Shown here piece by piece: positions 1 through 13,082 of a stretch of DNA of 64,000 nt. Every line of letters starts with the position of its first letter. Within the stretch, counting starts at the first letter, position 1. Under the pieces are notes generated by a model. That model had not been told where the DNA came from and did no database searches. It saw nothing but the letters and a program-made list of their open reading frames with translations. Source of the DNA: Trichobilharzia szidati (taxonomy: Eukaryota > Platyhelminthes > Trematoda > Strigeidida > Schistosomatidae); assembly GCA_944472155.2 (NCBI GenBank), contig OX235279.1:135876920-135940919 (forward strand), in the 5' to 3' direction. The position numbers were made by a program, and so were the translations under genes.

Positions 1-1416
1 GTTTTGCAAACCATAAGATCTTTACTTTGTTCAGGTATGTATACGCAACTTGTGAGTGTAAGATAATTCGAGCTAGTTTAAAATGTTCAGGCTAGCAACT
101 TATGCCTAGTGTTCTGCACTTGCGTCATTTACTTATGCCACCGTTGTCGTTGATAATTTCAATATCTTTGTCGTAATACCTTAATTTTCAGTATTCACTA
201 TTTACTACTGACTCCCTTCATTGTCATTTGAAACTCTATACACTGGAAGAAAGGCTGGGGAAGATAACTGTTTGTTTGTATATTTCCTTTTGATTTTAAC
301 GATGGAAATGTCTGATATTTGATGAATATCAAATATTTAAGAAAATTAAACGATATACAGACCTACTTCTTGGTTAGATGGTTGTTCTAGTTGTTACTTT
401 TGCAGATTTAATGGTATATTGGTTTATTTTCTCAACGATTAGAAGAATAATGACATAGAGCAAAAATCATGAACAAAATATTCAGTGATCAAGTCGAGCG
501 AACAAAATGAGAATAAACTCAAGTTTCAAGGAATACGTCAAATTTTATAAAAAGAAGAATAAAGATTGGCAAAACAAAAGTTTTTCAGTTAAATTCTATT
601 TACTAGTCAAAGTGAAAAGTCATCACTTTACTCTATGAATCTAAATAAGAGTTCATTGGAAAGATGATGGAAAAAAGCTTGTTTTGATTATATCACTCTC
701 ATATTGGATATAAAATATGAACTTTAAAAAGCAACAGTTTAGAAACAGAATGTTGTTACAAATTTCTTATCCATTACTTCCTTACCACTTCAAATGTTTT
801 TAATACTTAATTTGTAGAAGTAGATAAAACGTGCTTGGAAATACATATATATAATACACTTATAGGAGAATAGTAGATGTTTGTGCAACTGAATAGAAAC
901 TTTGTATTTCCATTTATGCTTCTGATAATTAGTCAAAAGGAGACTGCGTCACATTACGTTGACATTTAAAAAATATTTAAACGCTGTACAATTCACCTTT
1001 ATTCATTTTCTTAATAAAATTTGTATTCAGATTGAAAACGAAGGTCAAAATAGTGGCATTTAAGAAAAATTAAATTCTGTTCTGACAGTTAAATGTGAAT
1101 ACAAAAGAAAGACACAAACCGCAAATTACAAAAACCAACTAATTACCTCAAGATATAGTGTGATTCGGAAATGGATCGAAATAACGTGAAATAAAGTTGA
1201 CTGACAGTTAAGTTATAAAATAGTGGAAGTTATTGGTAAAAATAGTTCTAACAATGTAAGGAATAAGAAAAAGAAGAAACAGTGGTACTAGGAAAATTGT
1301 TGTCAGGTTAAAATCGATGTAGTTTATGCTGATAACGAATGCTATAAAAAAGTGAGACATGACAAGATAAAAATCTTTGTAGACTCCAGTATAAACAATG
1401 TGACCAAATTAATTGG
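1..1416. other. AT-rich sequence, no gene recognised
   Basis: No open frame of convincing coding character and no repeat shared with other parts of the window was recognised here. The stretch is strongly AT-rich with short homopolymers. Confidence 0.5.
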
Positions 1417-1567
1417 TGGATGGTGACTAGTAGTGTAATCCAGGATGCGCATTTCGTTCTATCTTGCACTCGTCATCGTCCTACTGAGTGATGATGTTCC
1501 CACCGAGGCTCGAACCCAGTGCCCATAGTTTCAAACGCCAAAGCGTTATCCACCAGACCACGAGACC
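1417..1567 (-). mobile_element. Smα-like SINE copy with tRNA-like head and hammerhead block
   Basis: Read on the minus strand, the copy begins with a tRNA-like segment (1567-1495) starting GGTCTCGTGG. A box-B-like GGGTTCGAGCC follows, the expected layout of an internal RNA polymerase III promoter. Downstream (1476-1417) lies a block that aligns with the schistosome Smα hammerhead: ATGACGA, a short stem II region, GAAA, the six-base palindrome TGCGCA, then C and CTGGATT. The family is known from Schistosoma mansoni as a tRNA-derived SINE encoding a self-cleaving hammerhead RNA. The first core base is A instead of C and stem II is mismatched, so this copy is probably a relic. The family assignment is by remembered resemblance, not by search. 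Confidence 0.6.
1444..1476 (-). ncRNA. Hammerhead-like ribozyme block, degraded (Smα type)
   Basis: On the minus strand the core boxes are ATGACGA (1476-1470) and GAAA (1455-1452). A self-complementary TGCGCA forms the very short stem III, and the predicted cleavage base is at 1444. A canonical core would read CUGANGA, so the C-to-A change at its first base should impair catalysis. Stem II pairs only partly. Confidence 0.4.
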
Positions 1568-1574
1568 AAATAAT

Positions 1575-2205
1575 TTGTCAGTAATGTTTTCTTTTATAGT
1601 GCTTGTCAAGTAATTACCATTAACATTCACAACCTGTTCAAAAAATGCATGTATATATTTCTAAAAAGTGTTTTAGTCAGTTTTCTTCTCGACGTTTGAA
1701 AATGAACTCTGCGTGTATGTTAAAATTGTTTCTGTATAATAATTTCTTTGGTCTGTAAGCAGCTGATGAGAAGCCAACGAAATAAATGATGGTGGAATTT
1801 TATCCTGCAAAAAATGTTGTTCTTGCTCTGTTCAAAAACATACTAAATAATGTTTAATTCATGGGAATTTCATAAAACCAGTAAGATAATAAAAAGTATT
1901 TGATAAGTGGCAGAAAATAGTGAAAGTGATTCAAAAAATGAATCCTGTATATTGTTTCCTTCAATTATATGTGTGTATATTCAGTGACTAATTTGTTTGG
2001 CTTTAGTAATTACAAGTATATTATTCAAGAATAAACTCATAACATACAACCATTAGTTTTCTTCTTTTGTGAATATTTTGAGATCAGTCCTGGATCCTTG
2101 ATACTCAGCGTGATGATTTGCATTCAGTAATTCACTCTGATGTTACTATAAATACTTCATAGTTTGGTTTTTTTATTAGTGTACAATTTCTATTTCTTTC
2201 TTTTT
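1575..2205. other. AT-rich spacer, nothing recognised
   Basis: No coding frame, tRNA-like box pair or repeat shared with the rest of the window was found between the Smα-like copy and the next SINE. Confidence 0.4.
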
Positions 2206-2212
2206 ATTTCTT

Positions 2213-2434
2213 AACGTTCCCAGTGGGACACAGGGCTTCAAGGTTACAGGCTTGAAGTTTCAGTAGCAGTGGTGTTTATTTTCACGAGATGGGGTCGCTA
2301 GCCCCATGTCCATCCTCCCCTCGTTACCATTCCTACTACTGGTATAGTGAGGTAAAGGAGTGCGTCGGCCGGAGATCGAACCCCAAACCACCTGCACGGC
2401 TGTCGAGCATTCTACGTCTGTGTCACCGATGCAC
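2213..2434 (-). mobile_element. tRNA/RTE-chimeric SINE, full-length copy
   Basis: On the minus strand this copy starts with a tRNA-like head (about 2434-2362) containing the box B GGGTTCGATCTCC and ends the head with CCGACGCAC. It continues with CTCCTTTACCTCAC, a body with GGGGCTAGCGACCCCA, then ACTGAAACTTCAAGCC. It ends with a tail like TTGAAGCCCTGTGTCCCACT. The same order of parts is seen at 39437-39665, 54165-54361 and, truncated, at 34449-34610. The body resembles the leader of the RTE LINE at 27685-27745 and the tail resembles RTE 3' ends. Such elements have no protein and are thought to be copied by the LINE machinery. Confidence 0.7.
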
Positions 2435-2439
2435 ATAAG

Positions 2440-5400
2440 CATACAGTAGTCTAAGAAATTTTAGAAAATAACTTTATTGCCAAAGAAATTCTAGGGAGTG
2501 TAATTTTATATGAGTGAAAATTAAAAAAATTAAAAGAAGCCGGATATTTGTGAAAATTTAGCTAAATACACATCAGATTTGAAAACCGAAGTTGTGTCAG
2601 TTTGTAAATATGGTCGATTTCCGGGAATAATTAAATCATGGAAGGTTTAAGTGATTGTCTTTGAAATTTTCTATGGCTGAGAATCTCTTTTCACGCTGTA
2701 CTCTTCATGATATTTCAAAGCTTTCCGTTGAATTCAGGACAGCTTTTAAAAAGATCGTTATCATATTTACAAAAATTGAGTGGATTAATTCATTTTCTTT
2801 CTCATAGTCTCCGTCAGCTGTCTGAAAATCTAAATATTTCAGTAACTATCACAGTATTTTGAATTTATCAGTGAGAATATTCAATTCATACATGGAATAA
2901 AACATGTATAAGCAAATACCATGTGAAAAATATACAGAAATTGAGGATCATCAGAGAAGTGAAATCCTTATTAGGTAAATATATTCTTGGTTTTGAAGAT
3001 GGAATAAGACTTAAGTAGAAATGCTTGCTCAAACATAGAGAAAATTATTACGTAAATCCTAGTAACTGCATTTACAGCATTTCATATCAAAGCATGAATC
3101 ATAATGCTAAACAAAGCTTGCGGTCTTTATCCAATAACAACTGTGATTTGGTTTGCGTCTAAAAGTTCACAATTTTTCTGCTCAAATAAACGACTAAAGC
3201 TGCAATTCAAAGCTCAATAGATTATTTCTTTCACTTAAAACATTATTATTTCCATTATTTTCTTAGTTTCTGGAGACCTAGCTTAGTTTACAAGCCAGTT
3301 CAGAGCCTGTGAGGAAGGAAAGGTTGCTAATGTGGCCATCAACTCTCCACTAGAAAATCAATCCAATCTCCGCAGAAATAAATAAATAAAATAAATACTT
3401 TCTACGGTAAGCTTATGCCTTCATATTTAACACTCAGATATGCTCTATGGCATATATTTAAATTCTTACTGATCCTTACATGAAACGTTCACATGAATAA
3501 CAAGTGGAACTTACGTCCCGGCCTACAAAGAAACACATAAATATCTATTATTACATTTTGAACATCGCTGCTGTGTATTTAGACAAATTTGTGGACTAGT
3601 TTGCACAAAATAGCCATCATAATTTTTTGTTATCGAGTTGTCTGACCCTACATGCGAATTTAAATGATTTCGGTGTTATTTCCTTTGCTTGATATATATG
3701 AAGTTACACGTGAAAAGAGAAGTTATAAAATTTATGGGATCATATATTTCGTCTACTTGTTTATCAATTCATTAAACTTGGATCATTATGCAACAGTTCA
3801 TTATTTCGTCAAGTTATTATCACATTGAAATGCAACTATTCTTTTTTATGTTTGCACTGGTCATATCACAAAAAAAGTGGCAATAAAACTATTAGGCCGT
3901 GTTTAGCCTGAATTACGCATTTTTTTCTGCAGTGGATAATACAACATTTGACAGATAAAATCAGTCTGGCTCGGTTTGTTTGAAGTCTACACTCTGGCTT
4001 ATTTTGAATCAATAGTTGAAAAAGTTGAATTATTCATTAGGCTAAAGTGTGTCTGCTTTCCACTTAGTCTTTCTATTAAACACTCAATGAATAGAATCAA
4101 GAGCTTGCGATTAGTCGAAATTACAATTCACTAGTTTTAGTGTAATTAGTTTTTATTGTATCTAAACCATTATTTATGTGCGAATAAGTTAAATGAGATA
4201 TGAAAAAGTATAGTGGATAAAATGGCAGAGTAAATATTAAATAATAATTTTCATTACCTTAATTATTACTGACAAGAGAAGTGATCAGTAAATATTGTAA
4301 AACAAAATTGAATTTGGGATTATGTTTTGTATTGTCTAAGCTTTGATATTTGACAGTGGGCGTTTTAACACAAGCCTTGGTTACCTTCGCATCACGCATT
4401 CCATTAGCGATCCTCCACCCTAATCAGATCTCCCTTTTTTTAAAATAGAATTCTGATAGGGAAAAATTTCATATGCTCTAAATAAAAATACACCCTTTTA
4501 AAAAGTGAGCATAGAAAGTTTAAAATGGTGTACCATCTTTTGAAAATTCATTCCTTTTCTAAAACTGATAAACGTGTTTCCATTGTAAATTTTTGGAAAT
4601 AAAACCTGATTGAAGTTAGTCCTGCGAAAAACAGAAATTAACTTAAAATCTGGAAATGTCATTTGGTTACAAGAATCTGTTTGGCATTTACTGAAGCGTA
4701 AGTAACCCCACCGAATCACTGCAAGACTCAAAAATATTTATCAAGCTGATACTTCAGGAATACACAGAATCCAAATCACTAGCATATCTAACAATTCAAC
4801 ACTTAATAATCGAACCACTGGACATTGGTAATCAACTTTACGATGACTTATGATGCATGTAAAGTGAACCTAAACTACAAACCTCTTAACTGGCAAAGAT
4901 TTAACATGTACTGAGTAGCTTTTTAGTAATAAGTAAAACATGCAATCTACAGTGCTTTTAATTTTAAGGTCTAAGAAGTTCTGAAAGTTATGCCCGAAGT
5001 CCGTATCAAATTATTGTTCAGATCATACGAATGATTGATTTCGCATAGTGAGAGAGTATTGAGAATGTTGTTTGACCGGGTTCTCAAATACCAGCATAGT
5101 TTTGAAATTGGGATTAACGTTTCGCTTAGCTCACTGTAAATAAACCTGTTTTATTCAAAAGATCTGAGCTTAGGAATGAATTTCATTATGTTTCATATAA
5201 TCATAATGCGAAAAAATGATGAACAGTAAAATATTCTGGTGTGTATAATTCCTATAAAACCTGTCTGGTTCTGTTTTACTAAGGTAAGAAGCTTGAATGG
5301 GTAGAGGCGTATTCGATAGAACATCTAATTTCAGTAGCTGTTTTTCTACAAACTTTACACTAAATTGTGAAGCCTTTAATTTCATTCCTTTCATGATCTT

Positions 5401-7970
5401 AAATTTGTAAGTCTTAATTTTGTGCTTGTCTAGTGATATGTATGTCGTGCTATTGTTAATTTGTATTGAGACCAGGGAAATAATTATTAGTAACCATTTT
5501 TGATTTGGATTTTGTCAGCTGCATAACAAATTAGTACGCATAATCAGTAACTCTCTAGTATCATGGACTGAAATAACTATTTCTTACTGTTGGCTTATTG
5601 CGAGGGAAACCGTGAATCTCAATTTCTTAACTGTCGACCTGTAGGGACTGAGGTGCATTTGCACCACTGAAAAATCCACACTTTTCTTTAATCAGGAGAT
5701 GGTGAAAGTGGCCAAGATTAAGGACTTCAACGATAAGCTGACATATTAAAAACAGCAGTATAAATCACATTTAGTACAACAAAATATTACCTACCATACA
5801 AAATTCAGTAACGCCAGCTCCTCTCTCATATTATGCTGTTTTTCTTAGTTACCTATATTTTTCTGTCACTATAAGAGTCTTTTCTTTGTTGCCTAGTGAC
5901 GGTTGTAGGACGACTTTGCTTTTGCAAATCAGTGATTAGCCGGTCACACAACTGTGGCCTAGTTGTGTTTATTCTTACATTTTAATTAATAGCTTCATGT
6001 ACTAAACAACGACGTGGGTGATTTCTAAAGAAAACGCAGAACAGTGATGCTTTCAGACAAAACCCTGGTCTTTTATTCTATGACGTCAGGCTTGCAAATA
6101 AAGACATTATTGAATAATTAAACTAATTGCTGAATCATTTGCGTAGTACTAAAACTTAACAGCTGTGGTCGTATGCGGTTCCATTCCAGCTAACACATTT
6201 ATGAAGTGCATAGAGCGGTTAAACCCGTATGTTTACCTAAAGACGTTTTGCAAATTTAGCGAATAATTTCTAGACCAACTGCCGAATTTGGATGTCACAT
6301 GGAAAAAGATAAAGTTTATAATGACTTTCACATGGCTAATATGAATAAAACTGGACTGATGTTCATTTACAACCGAATAACAACTGCATAAATTTTGATA
6401 GTTTTAAATTAACTGGACAGAAAGGACACAAGTTAATTTGAAAATTTTTGCGGGGGTCATTTCTATTAAATAAAAAGCGAAATAAATCAAATAAAAATGA
6501 GAGTATGCAGATAACAGCGAATTAATGGGCGTTCATTCTTTCAATTTAAGAAAGAGAAAATGATATAAAGAAAACACTTAGGCTTATAAAATAACCAAAT
6601 GCCATGAACTTAGAAATGAAGTGTGCTTCAGCACAGGTTATCTTAGAAAACAGTTGGTTACATTCAAGAAGAACCATATATATATATAAATATACATATA
6701 TATAACAAGGAATCAACTGTCAAATTCAGATGATTTCAGTACACTTGTTTAATGAATCAAATTAAACAGCTGACATTTGCTTTTAGGTCAGTTTTGATTT
6801 TCCCCTTGATTGATTAGAGAGAAATGTTTAGCTTCTGTTAAATTATTGGCTCCTAAAACTGACTCCTCGATGATGTCTGCGGATAAACTTGAAGCACTTT
6901 GGTAGACAACGACTAATGGTGTGATGTGGTATGTACATTTCTTTGCAAGAGTATAACACTTTATTGTTTAAATAATAGATACTAGATTCGAGTTTTAGTA
7001 GCAACACCATCCCTCTTTGTTGACTGCCAGATGTAGAGTACGAGAATGGGAGGAAATGTGTATCCTGGGTCCACTGCCAATCACCATCCACCAAATTTCA
7101 ATTAGTTTTAAACTTTTCGCAAAATAAAAAAGGCTATTTATTCAAATAAACTAAATGGTTTTATACAGGTTATCCAAAGACAGAATTACTGGAAACAATG
7201 AGTCCACTGTATGCATACAAACAAAGTTTTCTTCCGTTTATTATTAGGCAGAACAATTAATAGAGAATGTTGCTTTATAAATAGACGAGCATGAGAGAGG
7301 AAAATAAATTTAACTCAAATTAAATCTGAATTCTGGTTTATATAAATATCTCAAAAACTCCCTTTAGATATACACAACGAGAGTTGTTCATAATTTCTTC
7401 CTTGGGCTCTGCAGTTGAAAATCTGTGAATACTATCACACAAAGGCTGGTAAATGCAAGTTAAGATTATATCAAAAACTAAATTATGGTAGATGGAATTG
7501 AATGAGGTGGAATTAAATGATGGAATGATAGGTAGTTGGTTTTGACGATCATTTAAATGTATGCGATATGGACAGTCAATACAGATATGAGAAAAAATAG
7601 CTAGTTGACGTGTTTGTGAATTGATAATCAACAAAAACAAGGGTTCGAAGGGGGTTTATTGTTATCAATGGAATGAAAGGAAATCTGATTACTATAAACA
7701 AATAGAATTAGATTAGTATCAGTTAAGCGGACAACATTATAATATTGATAATGGTAATAATAACAGTGGAATGTAAGAGTGTTTTAGGAGAAAAGTGTAA
7801 TTATGGGTGTAGCGATACTTAATTAAACATTAAATTATTGCATCTCTCTTGACCTTGGGGTAGACTATGGTAGACTCAGAGCTGGAATGCTCTTTTTTCA
7901 ATGCATAGTATAGGTCTATATAGTGATAACCATAACTACAATTATTATTAATGGCCGTAAATGTGTACAT
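2440..7970. other. 5.5 kb AT-rich non-coding stretch
   Basis: No gene is supported; the open frames here are short, scattered over both strands and lack domain-like character. One roughly 79-bp sequence (3722-3800) recurs at 8739-8817. A short TA-rich run lies at about 6678-6705. This could be deep intron or intergenic DNA. Confidence 0.4.
3722..3800 (+). repeat. Dispersed direct repeat, copy 1
   Basis: The segment beginning GTTATAAAATTTATGGGATC and ending ATTATGCAACAGTTCA is repeated in the same orientation at 8739-8817 with only a few mismatches. No coding frame or terminal signal was seen, so it is probably a fragment of an unidentified interspersed repeat. Confidence 0.7.
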
Positions 7971-7974
7971 TTAG

Positions 7975-8533
7975 CCAGAAAGCTCAGCACTGTATAGCCT
8001 GGTGACGAAAAAAGTACTTTGATTGGACAGTAGTAACCGGTGCAATGTGTCTAGTCCTGTCTTTGGTGCAGACTGAATTCTATCAGTCAGGTTTGCAATG
8101 TGTCCACCATTCTAGGTAGCCCGGCAACACAGTGCACTTAGAATTGTTGTTATTAGATGGCTGGAGGCAATCGGCAGGAAGCCTTCGACCTAGGTTTCGT
8201 TCTAGTTGGCACTTATTAGCAAGGCGTAATTACAACCTTAAAGGAACTCGTATCCCTTCTGAGATTCAAACTTTGATTGGACACTAATGACTAGACACAT
8301 CGTACTAGTTACTAGTGTCGAATCAAAGTATCCAATACAGCACCACAGGAAGTGAATCGCTAGCCCGAATAGCTCAGTTGTAACGTCTCTGACTGCAGCA
8401 GTGGGTGACACGGTTCCGAATATCAGAAACGACATGAGTTCTTTCAAGGTTGCAGATACGCCTTGCTGACAAGTGCCAACTAGCACGAAACCTAGGTCAA
8501 AGGCTTCCTGCCGATTGCCTCCAACCATGTAAC
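7975..8533 (+). mobile_element. Foldback element with tRNA-like core, copy 1
   Basis: The outer arms 8151-8260 and 8420-8533 are inverted copies of each other, both containing the GGCAATCGGCAGGAAGCCTT unit. A second, smaller inverted pair (about 8267-8293 and 8304-8328) sits between them around TTTGATTGGACACTA. A tRNA-like segment on the plus strand (8361-8420) has a good box A, TAGCTCAGTTG, and a damaged box B, GGTTCCGAAT. The left part 8015-8110 matches, inverted, the region 38287-38395 of the second copy. No transposase is visible, so this is non-autonomous. Confidence 0.6.
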
Positions 8534-11454
8534 ATGATCAGAATAAAAACCGTGTTTGCTGAAATATTTCACTGATGAAGATTCTGAATTATTGTTCGTT
8601 TGGTGGATGGAAAATCATATTCATGTGATTATTAGGTGATACTTTGAAAGGTAGCACCTTAAATTTCACTATTTGACTTTCATGCTTGCTATAAGAAAGT
8701 TATGAGTTATTTTGATCATTTCACTAACTTGCTGAAACGTTATAAAATTTATGGGATCATATATTTGGTCTACCTGTTTATCAATTCATTAGACTTGGAT
8801 CATTATGCAACAGTTCACTATGACAGAACGAAATTTCTTATTTATTTGTATTTACGTGAAAATTCCATTTAAATATATTTTCTCTTATATATGAGTTAAG
8901 CGTTCTAAGATGTATGAGTTATTTGCCTAACCTGTCATGTGCTCATCATAAAAAAGATGTTATTTTCTCCAAGTTATTTTCATTATTTACCCAAATGAAT
9001 TTTTAATGAATCGTATTAAATTTTTATTCTGTCTTATTTCGAAAAAAAACTTCTTAATTACATTAACTAAAAAGGAAACATAATTTATTTCTGAAATTTA
9101 ACTCTTTTGTTACTTAGTGAAAAGTTAATCAGTTGGGGCATTTAGTTTCCTGCATGAATAAGTTTGAAGTTGTAGTGAAAATGTTGAGGATAGTCAAGGA
9201 ATTCCATTTATCAGAAGTTATTGACTGAATATAAATCTATAGATATGTACAGAGAATAGAGGTTTTAAGTGGATTAGAAGAAAAAAATACTTTAAAAAGT
9301 CTGCTGTTGTTGACACTCACTTAAATTTCAACAATGAAATTTGAATTCTGATGAACTAAGTCGTTCAGTAATGAAGGCGTTATAAAATTTCGTAGATTCT
9401 GATCGCACATGAAGTGTTTTTGAAGAAAATCAGTATTTGTTTATAATGATGGTATTGATATGCTTTTCAGGTATGCATATGTGTTCCTAAATTCAATGCA
9501 CACTAGACGCTGAGAAAAAGTCACCTTTTTCTCAGTCATTTTGATAATATGCTTTTTAAATGTTTGCACTATAACAGACGGTAAATTGGCTGTTTGTTTT
9601 TCTATGTAGAAATGGACTGCATGAAAGAATAGCTGCTGATTTATGTCTTTATTATGGATAGGTTTTGCACTTGAGATTCATGTTGTTTCTTATTTGAATC
9701 ATGCATTTCTCCAAATTTAATATTTAATTTATTTTAATATTTATTATTGATATTAATATTTTAATATTTAATTTCATTTATATTAATTTATTTAGTTTTA
9801 ATGATTTATGGTTTTTATACCAGTCGAAATGTTTTGCCTCATTAAAACTGCAGAAGTTCATTGTTATTAGCTATTACTACCTAAATTTCTACTACTAATT
9901 TCAGTGAGATTGAAATCTCTCATAAAAACCTTTCCTTTAGCATTAAACTTCATCATAACCATACGGCTACTTCACAGCCACTAAAAGCTAACTAGAACAA
10001 GTTATAAGCTATTCAGCAGTATGTATCCATGATACCTTAGAAGGCAGAAACTAGTGTAGTCGCAAGGCAAACAGTTTACCACAAAGTCACACTTGTCTAC
10101 ATGTGAAGGACGTTTACTATCATCTGATATCTCTGAACTCTATTATTCATGACATCTTCATTAGTTCGCTAGTAGTTCATGCGCATGGCTATCACAGACA
10201 GTTCCAAAGCACAACATAGCAGGCTTCTTGTGCTTTCTGGTTTTCGTATTCTGTCTTTAGCACTATGTAACTGGTAATCTATGAAATTCGGACATACAAA
10301 GCATTTAAAATACACAGTCTGTGTCTTCCTTCACAGTATTTAAGAAGCAAATTTACCTCTACTTATTATCGCACTCTTCTGTTTAACGGCTTACATTTTT
10401 ATTAGATAAAGCATGCAGCTAGAATATCTTTAAATCCCTGCAAGATACAGAATTTTTCACACATGCGTATATGTACTGGTATTTACATATTCTTAGTTTA
10501 TTATCATATTCTCTGCTCACTCAAATCCTCTTTTGAATTTTTTTCGATTTTACTAAATAAGCTGAGGATATATGCGTTACAGAAAGGGACAAGTAGATAG
10601 TCCACTTGACGCTGCCTCCATAAATTATGAAAAAAAAATAAATTTGCATACGCCAGTCTTTTGATCCACTTATGATACACATACATATCTACAAAATGCG
10701 ATGCTTATTTTTAGAAATTATCATCATGCTAAAATAATGATGATATCTTGAGGAGAAAGACATCCCACTATCGATTACTGAAGGTTAGAAATCAGAAGCA
10801 GTTTTGGTAAAAACATTTTTTTATTTCATCATAATCTTTTAAAGAAAACTGAGAAGATGCTTACAGTATAATATTGTGTGTATGAAATGAATGTGATAGG
10901 CACAAGTGACAGACTTTTGAATTGAAATTTTAGTGAATACATAGCAAAGATGTTTATCTGAATTGTTCTATTTTTTGTCAATCACTTATATTCAATCAAA
11001 ATCCATAATAAAATGTTTTTTAAAACACTAATGCAATTTTTTTAACCATTTTCCTGGAATGCATAAACAATTTTATAGGTTAAGTAATTATCTATTTCAA
11101 AGTTAAGGGAAAAATATATATCAACAAAACAAGAATTATTAAGTTAATGTCCATGAATTTGATCTGTCTTCATAAGTTATTTTCTGATTATAAATGTTTA
11201 TAATTTTATTTTAGTCATGAGTACATCGTTCGGTACACTTTCACAATTGGTGGAAACTATGCATGAAAAACCAACACAGGAAAATAAATTATTTAGAAAC
11301 TAGAATTTAAAGGATATTTTAGTATTCTCTAACTACCAAATGAACCCAAGAAAATAGTCTGATGAGGAAAGTTATAAAGAATGCGAATGTTACCAAAGTG
11401 AGTCGATTAGGAGTAATAAGAAAATATTTTAACAGTTTTTTTTAACGATAGGCT
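8534..11454. other. AT-rich stretch with one repeat copy
   Basis: Apart from the repeat at 8739-8817 nothing was recognised. The sequence around 9715-9800 is almost pure A/T. No frame with convincing codon use was seen. Confidence 0.4.
8739..8817 (+). repeat. Dispersed direct repeat, copy 2
   Basis: This is the second copy of the segment at 3722-3800, in the same orientation and about 5 kb away. The two differ at a handful of bases (for example TTTGGTCTACC against TTTCGTCTACT). Confidence 0.7.
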
Positions 11455-11885
11455 CATGGTTGGTTCGTTCCAAGAATTCTTTGTCGCCAAAACCTTTTGG
11501 CCATTTGATCTTCAATACTGAACGAAGGTAGCTATTGAAATAAGACTTCAGTGGCCTGTTAGAAATGCTTTTTGCGCTGGAGAGGTTTCTGACCTATATA
11601 GGAGAATTGACTTAACGCTGGTGTTGAAAATCCGTATTTCGTTGTTTATCCTCAGTGCAGCAAATTCCCAAATTAACTACAGAGTGATGAAGATCTTCCT
11701 TGCCTTTTCGATCCTGGTTTTGACATCTTCATGTGTGCTGACTGTCTGTATTAGAAACAATGCTTCCTAGATAAGTGAAGGAAGTGACGTATTTCAGGTT
11801 TCTTCCGTCGACAGTGATTGATTACGGTTGTTGTTTTCGGCTAGCTTTCTTCAACACTAGTTTTTTGATCCTAAGTTTTCAATGA
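11455..11885 (-). pseudogene. RTE-type LINE relic, C-terminal RT part
   Basis: Read on the minus strand in shifting frames, this segment matches the region after RT motif C in the intact LINE (about 30090-30330). Recognisable pieces are NGRNLKE followed by TYLGSIVS, the KIRIF-like segment and the VLLYGSE-like segment. The frame is broken many times. It probably continues the same old insertion as 13083-14930, because strand and order agree. The intervening 11886-13082 has no LINE similarity that I could see, and about 400 bp of LINE between the two parts is missing. Confidence 0.6.
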
Positions 11886-13082
11886 AAAAAGGTTTGTATT
11901 CACTGTGTTTATATGAAAATATTCCCAAAAGGAAGGTATCTCATGTTACTATGACAAATTCTGTAGTGAATTACGTGGCATACGGCATCATCATGCTGCT
12001 ATTGAATGAGATTTATAAACTTTAATTACTCAATCTTATGTCTTTTGCGGACTGTGATTTCTTTTTTCTTTCCTTTTCTTCTGAAATGACTTGTCTCTTT
12101 TTAATGAAACTACTTTTGTTAAGCTAGTCGATTATCTGGATTTTTCTGTACCTATTACTTCCTGATCAGATTATTCCGAAATGAATAGCTCTCTTATCAG
12201 AAATTAGGTAATGGTTCCTATCAAACGTTCATAAGCTGGATCTTTTCAGATATCAGGTTATTAATTCCATTGTCAGACACAGAAAAGATTTACATGAACT
12301 GATCTGTCCCTATGATTCTTGTTTAGGGCGCTGATCCTCATAGGTCGTCCTACATCCTGTTGGTTTCTAGAAAAATATTTGGTATTATTTATTATATAAC
12401 TAGGTTAAAACATCCCGGTATCACACAACCCCCGTTTTTTCAGTTTTTAGACGCTTGCACTTTGTCTGTTCTCCTTTGTTGCTCCTGCTTATTCTTTCCT
12501 GGAGTATTAGAAAAAAGTTTGTTATGTTGCGAAGGTCATTGGGACGAGTAGTACTACTCCAAACCAACGTTTGGATATATATAGGAATTTGGACTCATGA
12601 AGAAAGTTGAAAAAAGTCATATTGTCGGACTCTGAACACTCTGTTTACTCTCAGCTCTTCCCTTGCATCTGATTAAATAGGACTAGAGGCAGTTATAAAA
12701 GATTTTATGCTATCACGACTAGATACACAGACTCAAAGATTCTTTATTTGATAAGTATGTTATGCGATGAAAAAGGTGTTTGGAATGAAATCATTAACCT
12801 ACTGAGGAATAGCAAATAAATAAATATATATATTTCTATTCTTCCTATCATTAATATAATGTCTGCGTTATTTCTATTAATTTATAATTTGGTTTTGCAA
12901 TTATATAATACTGCTGTATTTATTATTCCTGTAAATAGCGAAAATTTTTCTATAATTATTTTTCCCCTTACTGTGTAATGTAAAGAGGAAATTAGATGCA
13001 ATGCTGAACGACATCCTGAGGATTCCACACTGTATCAAAAGTAGCTTTTTTAAATAAAACTGCTGTTATTTGTATCTTTGCG
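11886..13082. other. Unassigned sequence interrupting the RTE relic
   Basis: This lies between two parts of what looks like one minus-strand RTE copy. It is AT-rich with T-rich tracts and gives no recognisable protein or tRNA-like box. It may be a later insertion or LINE sequence decayed past recognition. Confidence 0.35.
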
